Made by a program: the position numbers and the translations under genes
The notes under the pieces: model-generated
The model's input: only the letters and a program-made list of their open reading frames with translations
Databases searched by the model: none
Told to the model about the DNA's origin: nothing
Part shown: piece after piece, positions 52,443-61,535 of the stretch
How the letters are laid out: each line of letters opens with the position of its first letter
How positions within the stretch are numbered: the stretch's first letter is position 1
DNA from: Hafnia alvei
GTDB taxonomy: Bacteria > Pseudomonadota > Gammaproteobacteria > Enterobacterales > Enterobacteriaceae
Direction: 5' to 3'
Length of the DNA stretch: 64,000 bases
NCBI RefSeq assembly: GCF_964063325.1
Contig: NZ_OZ061315.1
Span: 1,116,001-1,180,000, forward strand

Positions 52443-53006
52443 ATGTCTGTCAAAATTTTGGCCTCCTCCATTACGAGCCTAGACTCATTTAGCCGCGATC
52501 CGGCGACGGCGTTAAAATCCGGCGATCGCGGAGTGATGACTGTGCTCGATAACAACATGCCAATTTTTTACGCCGTGACGCCAGAGAGAATGGCTGAGCT
52601 GTTGGCCATTGAAGATGCTGCCGGTCGTGCAAATTCAGATGTCGCTCTTGAAGAGTCTCTGTTTAATGATGATTTTAGCCATGACGCTGCCGCGCCTGTG
52701 GTACAGAATATTCCAACGCCGTTGGGTAAATTTGTGATGTACGCAGGATGGCAGCCTGACGCTGATTTTTTGCGCATGGCGGCAATGTGGGGATGTATTT
52801 TGACCTCACCGGTGACGCCAACCGAACTGGCCTCCTTTGTTGCTTATTGGCAAGCAGAGGGGAAAGCCTTCCATCATATACAATGGCAGCAAAAACTCGC
52901 ACGTAGCGTGCAGCAAAACCGCATGAGCAACGGCGGGCAGCCAAAACGTGATGTTAATGACATAGGCGAACAAGATTATTCCATCCCTAAAGGTTTCAGA
53001 GGTTAA
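52443..53006 (+). CDS. dnaT: Primosomal protein DnaT
   Basis: The 187-aa protein matches DnaT: FYAVTPERMAELLAIED, GWQPDADFLRMAAMWG and FVAYWQAEGKAFHHIQWQQK are conserved. It helps load DnaB helicase at PriA/PriB restart sites. A long N-terminal half is variable as usual. It is followed two bases later by dnaC. In E. coli dnaTC lies elsewhere on the chromosome. Confidence 0.93.
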   Translation: MSVKILASSITSLDSFSRDPATALKSGDRGVMTVLDNNMPIFYAVTPERMAELLAIEDAAGRANSDVALEESLFNDDFSHDAAAPVVQNIPTPLGKFVMYAGWQPDADFLRMAAMWGCILTSPVTPTELASFVAYWQAEGKAFHHIQWQQKLARSVQQNRMSNGGQPKRDVNDIGEQDYSIPKGFRG

Positions 53007-53008
53007 AG

Positions 53009-53755
53009 ATGAAAGATGCCGCTAGCATGAACCTGATGCAGAGATTGAAGAAAATGATGCCTGCTCACGTTGAGCCTAAATTCACTAACGCCGAAGAGTG
53101 GCGGGTTTGGCAGGAAGAAGAAGGGCGCAAACGGTCAGAAGCCATTTCACGTGAGAATCAGGCAATGAAAATGCAGCGCGTTTTCAAGCGCTCTGGCATT
53201 CGCCCCCTGCATATGAACTGTTCGTTTGATAATTATCGTGTCGAGTGCGAAGGGCAACGTATTGCTCTAGAGCGCGCGCGCCAATATGCTTCAGAATTTG
53301 ACGGCAATATCGCAAGCTTTGTGTTTTCTGGTAAGCCTGGTACAGGGAAAAATCATCTGGCGGCGGCTATCGGCAACGATCTGATTTTGCGAAATAAGTC
53401 AGTACTTATTGTCACCGTGGCGGATCTGATGTCGAGCATGAAGGGCACGTTTAGTGGCCACAGTGACACCACCGAAGAGCGCCTGTTAGAGGATCTCAGC
53501 GCGGTGGATTTGCTTGTTATCGATGAAATTGGTGTGCAGACTGAATCTCGCTATGAAAAAGTAATCATCAATCAAATCGTTGACCGCCGTTCATCGTCTA
53601 AACGACCAACTGGCATGCTGTCTAACCTAAACGTGCAAAGCATGAATACGTTACTCGGCGAACGCGTGATGGATCGCATGAGCTTAGGTAATAGCTTATG
53701 GGTTAATTTTGATTGGGAAAGCTATCGCAGCCGCGTAGTGGGTAACGAATACTAA
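53009..53755 (+). CDS. dnaC: DNA replication protein DnaC, helicase loader
   Basis: The 248-aa AAA+ ATPase binds DnaB and loads it on DNA. The N-terminal helicase-binding part (LMQRLKKMMPAHVEP) precedes Walker A FSGKPGTGKNHLAAAI (Asn in place of the usual Ser/Thr, as in E. coli), Walker B LLVIDEIGVQTES and sensor motifs with RRSSSKRPTGML. GAGG lies seven bases upstream. It converges with lpxH. Confidence 0.95.
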   Translation: MKDAASMNLMQRLKKMMPAHVEPKFTNAEEWRVWQEEEGRKRSEAISRENQAMKMQRVFKRSGIRPLHMNCSFDNYRVECEGQRIALERARQYASEFDGNIASFVFSGKPGTGKNHLAAAIGNDLILRNKSVLIVTVADLMSSMKGTFSGHSDTTEERLLEDLSAVDLLVIDEIGVQTESRYEKVIINQIVDRRSSSKRPTGMLSNLNVQSMNTLLGERVMDRMSLGNSLWVNFDWESYRSRVVGNEY

Positions 53756-53773
53756 CGCGCGTTCAAGGCGTAT

Positions 53774-54499
53774 TTAGAAGGGAAACTCAATCAGTTCAAT
53801 ACCTGCGGGCGTAACGCTTATCATCGAACCTTGATAGTGCCATGCGCCCAGTACGGCCCGCTTTGCAAGCTTATCGTTTGGCATGGAAACATCATGAATC
53901 GCTGGACGGTGAGTGTGCCCATGAATCAGCCACTCGGCTTGATTTCTCTCTAACGCTTCTATAACAGCCTGTTGATTGACGTCCATGATGGCGTCAGATT
54001 TATCACCGTTGGTCATTTGGCTGCGATCGCGCATCTTGGCCGCGATATTTAAGCGGGTACGCAGGGGTAACCACAAAAACAATTTTTGAATAAGCGGGTT
54101 ATGCACTTTACGGCGGTAGCGTTGGTAGTCTTCATCGTCGATACACAGGGTGTCACCGTGCATGATGAGAATGCGGTGTCCATACAGCGTCAATAAAGTT
54201 TCTTGGGGAAGTAACGTCATCCCGCATTCCTGCGCGAAACGTTTACCGATCAAGAAATCACGATTGCCATGAATGAAATAGCAAGGTGTGCCAGAGGATG
54301 TTAGATCGCGTAATGCTGCGGCAATTTCACGGTGCAGCGGCTGCGGATCGTCGTCGCCAATCCAGTATTCAAAAAAGTCACCGAGAATATACAAAGCATC
54401 TGCCTGATAGGCATCGCGCTGTAAAAAACGCAGAAAACCGGCGGTAATCGCCGGTTCCTGTTCGCTAAGATGCAAATCTGCAATAAATAGCGTACGCAT
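53774..54499 (-). CDS. lpxH: UDP-2,3-diacylglucosamine pyrophosphatase LpxH
   Basis: The 241-aa metallophosphoesterase hydrolyses UDP-diacylglucosamine to lipid X in lipid A synthesis. Metal-binding motifs are ADLHL, ILGDFFEYW, HGNRDF, MHGDTL and HGHTHRP. ATG 54499 is used; an in-frame TTG precedes it. ppiB lies 11 bases upstream in the same direction. Confidence 0.95.
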   Translation of the reverse strand: MRTLFIADLHLSEQEPAITAGFLRFLQRDAYQADALYILGDFFEYWIGDDDPQPLHREIAAALRDLTSSGTPCYFIHGNRDFLIGKRFAQECGMTLLPQETLLTLYGHRILIMHGDTLCIDDEDYQRYRRKVHNPLIQKLFLWLPLRTRLNIAAKMRDRSQMTNGDKSDAIMDVNQQAVIEALERNQAEWLIHGHTHRPAIHDVSMPNDKLAKRAVLGAWHYQGSMISVTPAGIELIEFPF

Positions 54500-54510
54500 C
54501 AAGAAAGCGA

Positions 54511-55005
<495 letters not shown>

Positions 55006-55303
55006 ATCAATAATCCTGTTTTTTTGATGTAGAGGACGAAAGAATGCGATTGTAGCCGATGCGCAGGGCGCTGACACCCTTTTGTCGCAGTTAGCGTATC
55101 GCCTTTCTTAACGGTACATCACTACGATAACGGAAATACCCCTTGGGCTGCAAAACTCTGTGAAAATCGAAAACTTGAAAGAGTACAAAGAAGAACACAA
55201 GAAATCGGCCCCCAAACGGGTGAAAATAGGGGTTATTCTTGCAAACAGCCTTTCTTCGCGGTTCAATACACCTAATATTATGTCAAACATCACGGATGCC
55301 CCG

Positions 55304-56689
55304 ATGCTAAAGATTTTTAACACACTCAGTCGTCAAAAAGAGGAATTCAAACCTATTCACGCCGGTGAAGTCGGTATGTATGTGTGCGGGGTAACCATTT
55401 ACGATCTGTGTCATATCGGCCATGGCCGTACATTCGTTTCTTTTGATGTGGTGGCGCGTTATCTACGCTATTTAGGCTACAACCTTAAATATGTGCGTAA
55501 CGTGACGGACGTAGATGACAAAATTATCAAGCGTGCGCTGGAAAATGGCGAAACCTGCGAGCAGTTGACCGAACGTATGCTGGCTGAGATGCACAAAGAT
55601 TTCGATTCGTTGAATATTGCGCGTCCCGATCTGGAGCCACGTGCGACGCACCATATTCCTGAGATTATTGAAATCGTCGAATTGCTGATTGCGCGCGGTC
55701 ATGCTTACGTCGCCAGCAACGGCGATGTGATGTTTGCCGTGGATACCGATCCGGATTATGGTCTGCTTTCTCGACAGGACTTGGATCAGCTGCAGGCAGG
55801 TGCTCGCGTTGAAATTGCCGACGTGAAACGCAATCCGATGGATTTCGTGCTGTGGAAAATGTCGAAACCGGGTGAGCCAAGCTGGGAGTCCCCTTGGGGC
55901 CTAGGTCGTCCTGGATGGCATATTGAATGTTCAGCCATGAACTGCAAACAGTTGGGCGAACATTTCGATATTCACGGCGGCGGTTCTGACCTGATGTTCC
56001 CGCATCACGAGAATGAAATTGCGCAATCAAGCTGTGCGCACGATGGTCCTTATGTGAATTACTGGATGCACTCCGGTATGGTGATGATTGACCGCGAAAA
56101 AATGTCGAAATCGCTGGGCAACTTCTTCACTATTCGTGATGTGCTGCAGCACTATGACGCTGAAACCGTGCGTTATTTCCTGATGTCAGGCCACTATCGT
56201 AGCCAACTCAACTACAGCGAAGAGAACCTGAAGCAAGCACGTGCTGCTTTGGAACGTCTGTATACCGCGCTGCGTGGCACCGATCCTCACGCTGAACCAG
56301 CCGGTGGCAACGTCTTTGAAGCACGTTTCCGCGAAGCTATGGACGACGATTTCAACACGCCAGAAGCCTATTCGGCATTGTTTGATTTGGCGCGTGAAGT
56401 TAATCGCCTGAAATCAGAAGATATGACGCTGGCTAATGCCATGGCGGCCGAGCTACGTAAGCTGGCGAAAATCCTTGGCCTGTTGGAGCAGGATCCAGAA
56501 GTATTCTTGCAAAGCGGTGCGCAGGTTGACGACGGCGAAGTGGCTAAGATTGAAGCATTAATCAAACAGCGTAACGATGCTCGTGCGGCAAAAGATTGGG
56601 CGATGGCCGATTCGGCGCGCGACCAATTGAATGAGCTAGGTATTGTGCTCGAAGATGGCCCGCAGGGTACGACTTGGCGTCGTAAATAA
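55304..56689 (+). CDS. cysS: Cysteinyl-tRNA synthetase
   Basis: The 461-aa class I synthetase has the HIGH motif in YDLCHIGHGRTFVSF, the KMSKS motif at 266-270 and zinc-binding cysteines (VCGVTIYD, IECSAMNC with HHENE). ATG 55304 (MLKIFNTLSRQ) gives the standard length. The frame is open 48 codons upstream but that part has no resemblance to the family. Confidence 0.98.
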   Translation: MLKIFNTLSRQKEEFKPIHAGEVGMYVCGVTIYDLCHIGHGRTFVSFDVVARYLRYLGYNLKYVRNVTDVDDKIIKRALENGETCEQLTERMLAEMHKDFDSLNIARPDLEPRATHHIPEIIEIVELLIARGHAYVASNGDVMFAVDTDPDYGLLSRQDLDQLQAGARVEIADVKRNPMDFVLWKMSKPGEPSWESPWGLGRPGWHIECSAMNCKQLGEHFDIHGGGSDLMFPHHENEIAQSSCAHDGPYVNYWMHSGMVMIDREKMSKSLGNFFTIRDVLQHYDAETVRYFLMSGHYRSQLNYSEENLKQARAALERLYTALRGTDPHAEPAGGNVFEARFREAMDDDFNTPEAYSALFDLAREVNRLKSEDMTLANAMAAELRKLAKILGLLEQDPEVFLQSGAQVDDGEVAKIEALIKQRNDARAAKDWAMADSARDQLNELGIVLEDGPQGTTWRRK

Positions 56690-56706
56690 GACGTTCGATT
56701 TATCCA

Positions 56707-56738
56707 ATAAAAAAGCCGGCGGATAAGCCGGCTTTTTC
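56707..56738. terminator. Bidirectional terminator between cysS and ybcJ
   Basis: AAAAAAGCCGGC-GGATAA-GCCGGCTTTTT, perfect stem with A and T tails, serves both converging genes. Confidence 0.92.
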
Positions 56739-56754
56739 ACATCAAGCGTAGAGA

Positions 56755-56967
56755 TTACGCTTTGACCTGCACGCTTTGACCGTTATAAGTCACCGTCTGG
56801 CCGTCAATAATTTTGCAGCGTTTACGGGTTTCGATCTTCCCATCAACTTTCACATAGCCGTCAGCAATAACGTTTTTTGCTGCTGCGCCGCTGTCATTCC
56901 AGCCTTGTAGTTTCAGCAGATCGCACAGTTCAACGTGCGGATGGTTTTCCAGATGGAAGATTTCCAT
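56755..56967 (-). CDS. ybcJ: S4-domain RNA-binding protein YbcJ
   Basis: The 70-aa protein consists of an S4 RNA-binding domain (LCDLLKLQGWNDSGAAAKNV, GYVKVDGKIETRKRCKI). It is the E. coli YbcJ homologue at the same site beside cysS and folD. The exact RNA target is not established. Confidence 0.92.
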   Translation of the reverse strand: MEIFHLENHPHVELCDLLKLQGWNDSGAAAKNVIADGYVKVDGKIETRKRCKIIDGQTVTYNGQSVQVKA

Positions 56968-57153
56968 GGTGTTATCTCTTTATTCTTTGGGAGTGATTCG
57001 TTCGAGATGCCGTAGCCATCATATAGCCAGTGCATGGCTATCAATATACGGCGGGCAATGCGCTATTATGCCAGTTTGCACGCAATGGCGCATAGCTAAT
57101 CTACGAGTGCGGGTGCGTTGCCACACCCGCGGAGAATTCACCCCAAGAATAAT

Positions 57154-58521
57154 TTAAGCCACAACGACCAGTTTTTGGTTTGTGAACTCTTTAATCCCCA
57201 GATCGGCCAGTTCATGGCCATAGCCTGAACGTTTTACGCCACCAAACGGCAGTTCTGGCGCAGTACCGCTCAAGGTATTGATAAATACCATACCGGTTTC
57301 AATGCGCGAGGCCATTTTTTTACCGCGTTCAATGTTGTTAGTGAAGATGGCACCACCAAGGCCATAGTGTGAATCGTTCGCCAAGCTGATGGCTTCATCG
57401 TCACTCTTCACGACGAACACCATCGCAACTGGGCCAAAGAACTCTTCGAAATAGGCTGGATTATCGCGCTTGATGTCGGTGAGAATTGTTGGGGGGTAGA
57501 AATAGCCTTGTTGATCCACCGCCTTGCCACCTAATGTGGCCTTAGCGCCATTTTTGACTGCTTTATCAACCTGTTTAACCAAGTTCTGCAATGCGCCTTT
57601 AGAAGATAGCGGCCCCAAGGTGGTGCTCGGATCGAGCGGATCGCCCATTTTTACGGATGCCAACGCTTGGGTAAAACCAGCAAGAAACTTATCGGCAATT
57701 TTTTCATGAATAATGAAGCGTTTGGCTGCGGTACACACCTGACCCGCATTTTGCAGACGAGCCTGAGCGCCTACTTTTATCGCCTTGTCGAGGTCGCAAT
57801 CATCAAGAACCACAAATACGTCGTTCCCACCAAGTTCCATGGTGGATTTTTTAAGGTTCTTGGCCGCCTGTGCAGCCACCACGCTACCCGCTTGTTCTGA
57901 ACCGGTAAGAGCAACGCCGCTGACACGATCGTCATCGATGATGCTGGCGACTTGATCCTGTGAGATGAACAAATTGGTATAGGCACCTTTGGGGGCACCA
58001 GCCTGAGAGACCATCCGTTCGAAGGTTTCTGCGCAGTGGGGGACGATGCTAGCGTGTTTCACCATCACGCTATTACCGACGGCCATATTAGGGGCTAATA
58101 CGCGCATAAGCTGGTAGAACGGGAAATTCCAAGGCTCAACGGCCATGATGATGCCAATGGGATGATGTTCAACCCACGCATCACCGAGCGATGAAGGGTA
58201 TTTGACAGGTTTTAGAAACGCTTTAGCGTTGTCTGCATAATATTGGGCGATTGCAGCGCAGATCTTAACTTCCCCACGGCTCTGCTCAATAAGTTTACCC
58301 ATTTCTTGGCTGATCGTTTTCGCCAGTTCTTCTTCGTGTTGGGTAAACAGCTCAGACAGCTTGCTAAGAACGTTAATGCGTTGAGATATATCGCCTTGTG
58401 CCCAGTCTGACTTATAAAGTTGGTGTGCGGTTGCTAAGGCCGATTCGACATATTTATCGTTGTGCTGCGGATATTCTTTGATGAGTTTATCGGTGTAAGG
58501 GTTGATTGTCTGGTATGGCAT
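57154..58521 (-). CDS. NAD(P)-dependent succinate-semialdehyde dehydrogenase family protein
   Basis: The 455-aa aldehyde dehydrogenase resembles E. coli Sad/YneI. Cofactor and catalytic features are VEPWNFPFYQLMR, Glu in MELGGNDVFVVLDD, nucleophile Cys in NAGQVCTAAKRF and FEEFFGPVAMVF. The role is probably oxidation of succinate semialdehyde or a similar short aldehyde; substrate is inferred from similarity. AAGGAG precedes the ATG. It is not present between ybcJ and folD in E. coli, so it is an insertion here. Confidence 0.85.
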   Translation of the reverse strand: MPYQTINPYTDKLIKEYPQHNDKYVESALATAHQLYKSDWAQGDISQRINVLSKLSELFTQHEEELAKTISQEMGKLIEQSRGEVKICAAIAQYYADNAKAFLKPVKYPSSLGDAWVEHHPIGIIMAVEPWNFPFYQLMRVLAPNMAVGNSVMVKHASIVPHCAETFERMVSQAGAPKGAYTNLFISQDQVASIIDDDRVSGVALTGSEQAGSVVAAQAAKNLKKSTMELGGNDVFVVLDDCDLDKAIKVGAQARLQNAGQVCTAAKRFIIHEKIADKFLAGFTQALASVKMGDPLDPSTTLGPLSSKGALQNLVKQVDKAVKNGAKATLGGKAVDQQGYFYPPTILTDIKRDNPAYFEEFFGPVAMVFVVKSDDEAISLANDSHYGLGGAIFTNNIERGKKMASRIETGMVFINTLSGTAPELPFGGVKRSGYGHELADLGIKEFTNQKLVVVA

Positions 58522-58755
58522 GATGGCTCCTTATCGGTATAGATCATGTTGACGAAGACGAGTTGGATATTCTCCGAGCTAGGTGATTGAATGACATGAT
58601 GTTTATGAACGTGAATGTAGCAACTGAGGTTAACGAGTTCGCGGCTCAATCGCAGATGTGTAATGAATAACTATAGGCTGGAATGACATATCTACAAGGA
58701 AATGGCGTGAGACTAGGAATTATCTTGCTGAGTTGACCGGCGCTAAAAATGAATG

Positions 58756-58776
58756 AAGCCAGTCAATGACTGGCTT
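58756..58776 (-). terminator. Hairpin downstream of folD
   Basis: AAGCCAGTC-AAT-GACTGGCTT is a perfect 9-bp stem 21 bases past the folD stop. The minus-strand tail TCATTCATTTTT is moderately T-rich. Confidence 0.7.
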
Positions 58777-58797
58777 ATATTGAAAGTGGTTTGCTGC

Positions 58798-59655
58798 TTA
58801 AATATCGTGAAACTCTTCGCAAGCCTGCAGGGTATTTTGAATCAGCGTTGCTACGGTCATTGGCCCAACGCCACCCGGTACCGGCGTGATCCAACCCGCG
58901 CGCTCAACGGCAACGTCAAACTCAACGTCACCAACGACTTTCCCACTGGCTAAACGGTTGATCCCAACATCGATCACTACGGCGCCAGGTTTGATCCATG
59001 CACCTGGAATAAAGCCCGGCTTACCCACGGCAACCACAACCAGATCGGCATTTTCAACGTGCTTTTGCAGATCCTTGGTAAAGCGATGGGTAATGGTGGT
59101 AGTACAACCAGCCAATAACAGCTCGAGTCCCATAGGACGGCCCACGATATTTGACGCCCCAACGACCACGGCGTTCAAGCCATAGGTATTGATTTCGCAG
59201 CGTTCTAGCATGGTGATGATGCCGCGAGGGGTGCAAGGGCGGAGCTTTGGCGAACGCTGGCATAAGCGGCCAACGTTATAAGGATGGAAGCCATCAACGT
59301 CTTTATCTGGGCTGATTCTTTCCAGCACTTTTACGTTGTCGATACCGGCAGGCAGCGGAAGCTGAACCAAAATGCCGTCGATAGTGTTATCGGCGTTGAG
59401 GTCATCAATCAAACTTAATAGCTGCTCTTCGCTGGTGGATATCGGCAGATCGTAAGATTTTGATACGATACCGACTTCTTCACATGCGCGGCGTTTGCTA
59501 CCGACATAAATCTGTGAGGCAGGGTTTTCGCCTACTAATATTACCGCCAGCCCAGGGGCACGTTTCCCCTCAGCCAAACGTTGTTCTACGCGCACAGCCA
59601 TCTCGCTTCTAACCTGCTGCGCAATCGTTTTACCATCAATAATCTTTGCTGCCAT
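58798..59655 (-). CDS. folD: Bifunctional methylenetetrahydrofolate dehydrogenase/cyclohydrolase
   Basis: The 285-aa enzyme interconverts 5,10-methylene- and 10-formyl-tetrahydrofolate. The catalytic stretch QIYVGSKRRACEEVG carries the Lys, QLPLPAGIDN follows, and the NADP-binding part is VVGASNIVGRPMGLELL. The C-terminal PVPGGVGPMTVATLIQNT is diagnostic. It neighbours argU, as in E. coli. Confidence 0.97.
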   Translation of the reverse strand: MAAKIIDGKTIAQQVRSEMAVRVEQRLAEGKRAPGLAVILVGENPASQIYVGSKRRACEEVGIVSKSYDLPISTSEEQLLSLIDDLNADNTIDGILVQLPLPAGIDNVKVLERISPDKDVDGFHPYNVGRLCQRSPKLRPCTPRGIITMLERCEINTYGLNAVVVGASNIVGRPMGLELLLAGCTTTITHRFTKDLQKHVENADLVVVAVGKPGFIPGAWIKPGAVVIDVGINRLASGKVVGDVEFDVAVERAGWITPVPGGVGPMTVATLIQNTLQACEEFHDI

Positions 59656-59781
59656 CAGTGACGAAATCCATCAATATTGTTCAAGCGGGGGAGGGCTTCT
59701 ATTGTGTCAGATGCAAAGCGTGCTGTCAGGCAAAGAATAACCATAAAATAACCAAGTAGATGATCAAACGGACAAAAGGCA

Positions 59782-59809
59782 TTGACTCAAACCGTGCTGA
59801 CCGTATAAT
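59782..59809 (+). promoter_or_regulatory. argU promoter
   Basis: TTGACT (59782-59787) and TATAAT (59804-59809) are spaced by 16 bases, about 50 bases upstream of the tRNA gene. Confidence 0.8.
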
Positions 59810-59859
59810 CCAAATCCGCTGCACGACCTGACAGAGAGCAACTGCTCAATCGTCTCAGT

Positions 59860-59936
59860 GCGCCCTTAGCTCAGTTGGATAGAGCAACGGCCTTCTAAGC
59901 CGTAGGTCACAGGTTCGAATCCTGTAGGGCGTACCA
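59860..59936 (+). tRNA. argU: tRNA-Arg (anticodon UCU)
   Basis: The 77-nt cloverleaf has anticodon loop CTTCTAA (TCT), D-arm TAGCTCAGTTGGATAGAGC, T-arm AGGTTCGAATCCT and encoded CCA. The acceptor stem pairs GCGCCCT with AGGGCGT, so the first pair is G-U rather than the G-C of E. coli argU. It decodes rare AGA codons and is the attachment site of the adjacent prophage. Confidence 0.96.
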
Positions 59937-59940
59937 TTAA
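59912..59940. other. Probable prophage attachment site (attL) in the argU 3' end
   Basis: The integrase gene ends 10 bases past the tRNA, and its closest relative (DLP12 integrase) uses the 3' end of argU. The core should be the T-arm and acceptor part. The matching attR lies outside the window, so exact ends are unknown. Confidence 0.5.
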
Positions 59941-59946
59941 AATCAA

Positions 59947-61113
59947 TCACTTACCAAATCCTATCACCTCCAACTTTTCCAACTGGGACATATTTGGGAC
60001 ATCATCATTAAAAATGACGTCTATTTGCTGCGCATGCTCGGTTAAATGATTCGGGGCTAGATGAGCGTAGCGTCTCACCATTTCTATACTCTCCCAACCA
60101 CCCATCTCCTGTAATATAGATAGCGGTACTCCAGCCTGAACCAGCCAACTTGCCCACGTATGGCGCAGATCGTGAAAACGGAAATTCTCTATCCCAGCCC
60201 GCTTAAGCGCTAATCGCCAAGCAGAGTTAGAATCAACCCTCATTTTCCTCACTGCTGGCGTTAATGTCCCATCTGATCGCTTTTTGGCTTCGGTGTGAAC
60301 AAATACCCATTTCTGGTGCTGGCCAAGTTGATTCCGTAGTACCTTACATGCAGTATTATTTAAGGCTATACCGATGGCCTTGCCAGACTTGCTATCTTCA
60401 GGATTTATCCAAGCTACCTTTCTTTGCATATCTATCTGTTGCCATTCCAAGTTGATAATATTGGATCGGCGTAAGCCTGTAGCGAGAGCAAAAATCACCG
60501 TAGACTTTAACGGCTCTGGGCATTCATTAACTAGCCGTTGCGCCTCAGCCGGTTCCAGCCAGCGGACGCGCTTATTTCTAACCTGCGGTACTTTTATTAT
60601 TGGTGCCTTTTCTAACCACTTCCAATCGCGCTCAGCCGCTCTAAGCAAAGACTTCATCAAGGCAAGGTGCTTGGCCTTTGTTGATGTAGACACCTGCTTA
60701 TCAGAAAAAGCTGGAACTTCCTTCCCTCTTTTTTCCAGCGCCGTGGATTGAGCCAGCCAGTTTGCCATATATCTCCGGTTGGTCATTTTGCTTATCGCCG
60801 TATATATTTTGGCCTCTGTAATATCTTTTAAACTGACCCCATCAAAATGCATTAGCCAGAATCCCATCCGGCTTTTGTCATCATCAAGAGACTTTTTATC
60901 GGCTTTCTCTTCTATCCATCTGAGGCAAGCCTCATCAAAGGTCACATCAGGAAAGTCGCCTAACCGCTCTATCCTCCAGAGCTCTGCCTTCCTTCTATCG
61001 TGCAACTCCTGCGCTTGGCGCTTGTCCTTCGTGCCAAGTGATTCCTTAATTCGCTTGCCGCTTGGCGTCGAGTAGCTGCCGTACCATATTTCACCTCTGC
61101 GGAAGAGTGACAT
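59947..61113 (-). CDS. Tyrosine-recombinase prophage integrase (DLP12/P4-like)
   Basis: The 388-aa integrase starts MSLFRRGEIWYGSYSTPSGK and is very similar to IntD of the E. coli DLP12 prophage, which occupies argU. Catalytic residues lie in GLRRSNIINL (Arg near 214), HDLRHTWASWL (His-x-x-Arg) and RRYAHLAP (Tyr near 348). AGGAG lies seven bases before ATG 61113. The frame is open a further 51 codons, but that part overlaps the excisionase gene and is not in the family. Integration places it next to the tRNA. Confidence 0.94.
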   Translation of the reverse strand: MSLFRRGEIWYGSYSTPSGKRIKESLGTKDKRQAQELHDRRKAELWRIERLGDFPDVTFDEACLRWIEEKADKKSLDDDKSRMGFWLMHFDGVSLKDITEAKIYTAISKMTNRRYMANWLAQSTALEKRGKEVPAFSDKQVSTSTKAKHLALMKSLLRAAERDWKWLEKAPIIKVPQVRNKRVRWLEPAEAQRLVNECPEPLKSTVIFALATGLRRSNIINLEWQQIDMQRKVAWINPEDSKSGKAIGIALNNTACKVLRNQLGQHQKWVFVHTEAKKRSDGTLTPAVRKMRVDSNSAWRLALKRAGIENFRFHDLRHTWASWLVQAGVPLSILQEMGGWESIEMVRRYAHLAPNHLTEHAQQIDVIFNDDVPNMSQLEKLEVIGFGK

Positions 61114-61340
61114 AGTGATTCTCCTGTCGCACCAACCGCGCTCACCGGCACAGTTTGGATCGGATTGTTTAGCGCCGCAATGCATGCAGTGCGAGTGAAC
61201 ATGTAGGGGGAATTTGGTTTCGTAGGGTTTTTCTTCGTGTAAGCAATGCGCCCAGACCGGCACCACTGAGTTAGCGTATCTTTATCTATCCCAATGAAGG
61301 CGGCGGCCTCGTGGCGGTTTAGACTGAATTTCTCCATCAT
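60969..61340 (-). CDS. Excisionase-like helix-turn-helix protein
   Basis: The N terminus reads MMEKFSLNRHEAAAFIGIDK followed by DTLTQWCRSGRI, a winged-helix/MerR-type DNA-binding start common in phage excisionases, then MFTRTACIAALNN. AAGGA precedes the tandem ATGs. The last 48 codons overlap the integrase start in another frame, an unusually long overlap, and are basic and low in recognisable structure. Excision and control of integration are the likely roles. Confidence 0.6.
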   Translation of the reverse strand: MMEKFSLNRHEAAAFIGIDKDTLTQWCRSGRIAYTKKNPTKPNSPYMFTRTACIAALNNPIQTVPVSAVGATGESLCHSSAEVKYGTAATRRQAASELRNHLARRTSAKRRSCTIEGRQSSGG

Positions 61341-61409
61341 TTATCCTTATCCGTCACTTTCATGCAGTAGCAAGACAGCACCATCCACGGCTTAAATTTG
61401 CCGCATAGT

Positions 61410-61451
61410 GGCGCTATCTTTGCTGAATGCTTATCGAGTAACTGGCGCTAT
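61410..61451. repeat. Direct repeats TGGCGCTAT upstream of the excisionase
   Basis: TGGCGCTAT occurs at 61410-61418 and 61443-61451, 33 bases apart, in a 107-base noncoding stretch. They could be accessory binding sites for integrase or excisionase, but such sites usually lie nearer the attachment site. Confidence 0.3.
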
Positions 61452-61534
61452 GTTTGAGAATTGTTTTTGCTGCGGAGTTCGGTGAGAAGGGCTCTTGCCA
61501 CATTGCGGATCGCGTTGTCTTGTTCTGCTGTCAT
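61448..61534 (-). CDS. Small 28-aa phage peptide
   Basis: ATG 61534 opens MTAEQDNAIRNVARALLTEL followed by RSKNNSQT and TAG. It lies one base after the adenine-methyltransferase stop in a GTGAAAGCGGCATGACATG context, so translation could be coupled. It is a charged helix of unknown function. Confidence 0.4.
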   Translation of the reverse strand: MTAEQDNAIRNVARALLTELRSKNNSQT

Positions 61535-61535
61535 G

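Noticed and set aside
55160..55303. 48-codon N-terminal extension of cysS
   Set aside because: It is not similar to cysteinyl-tRNA synthetase. ATG 55304 gives the standard 461 residues.
60264..61075. Plus-strand frames opposite the integrase
   Set aside because: Shadows of the integrase gene with no ribosome sites or recognisable domains.
61114..61266. 51-codon upstream extension of the integrase with CxxC pairs resembling a zinc finger
   Set aside because: The DLP12-type integrase begins at MSLFRR with AGGAG seven bases upstream, and the extension lies in the excisionase gene.
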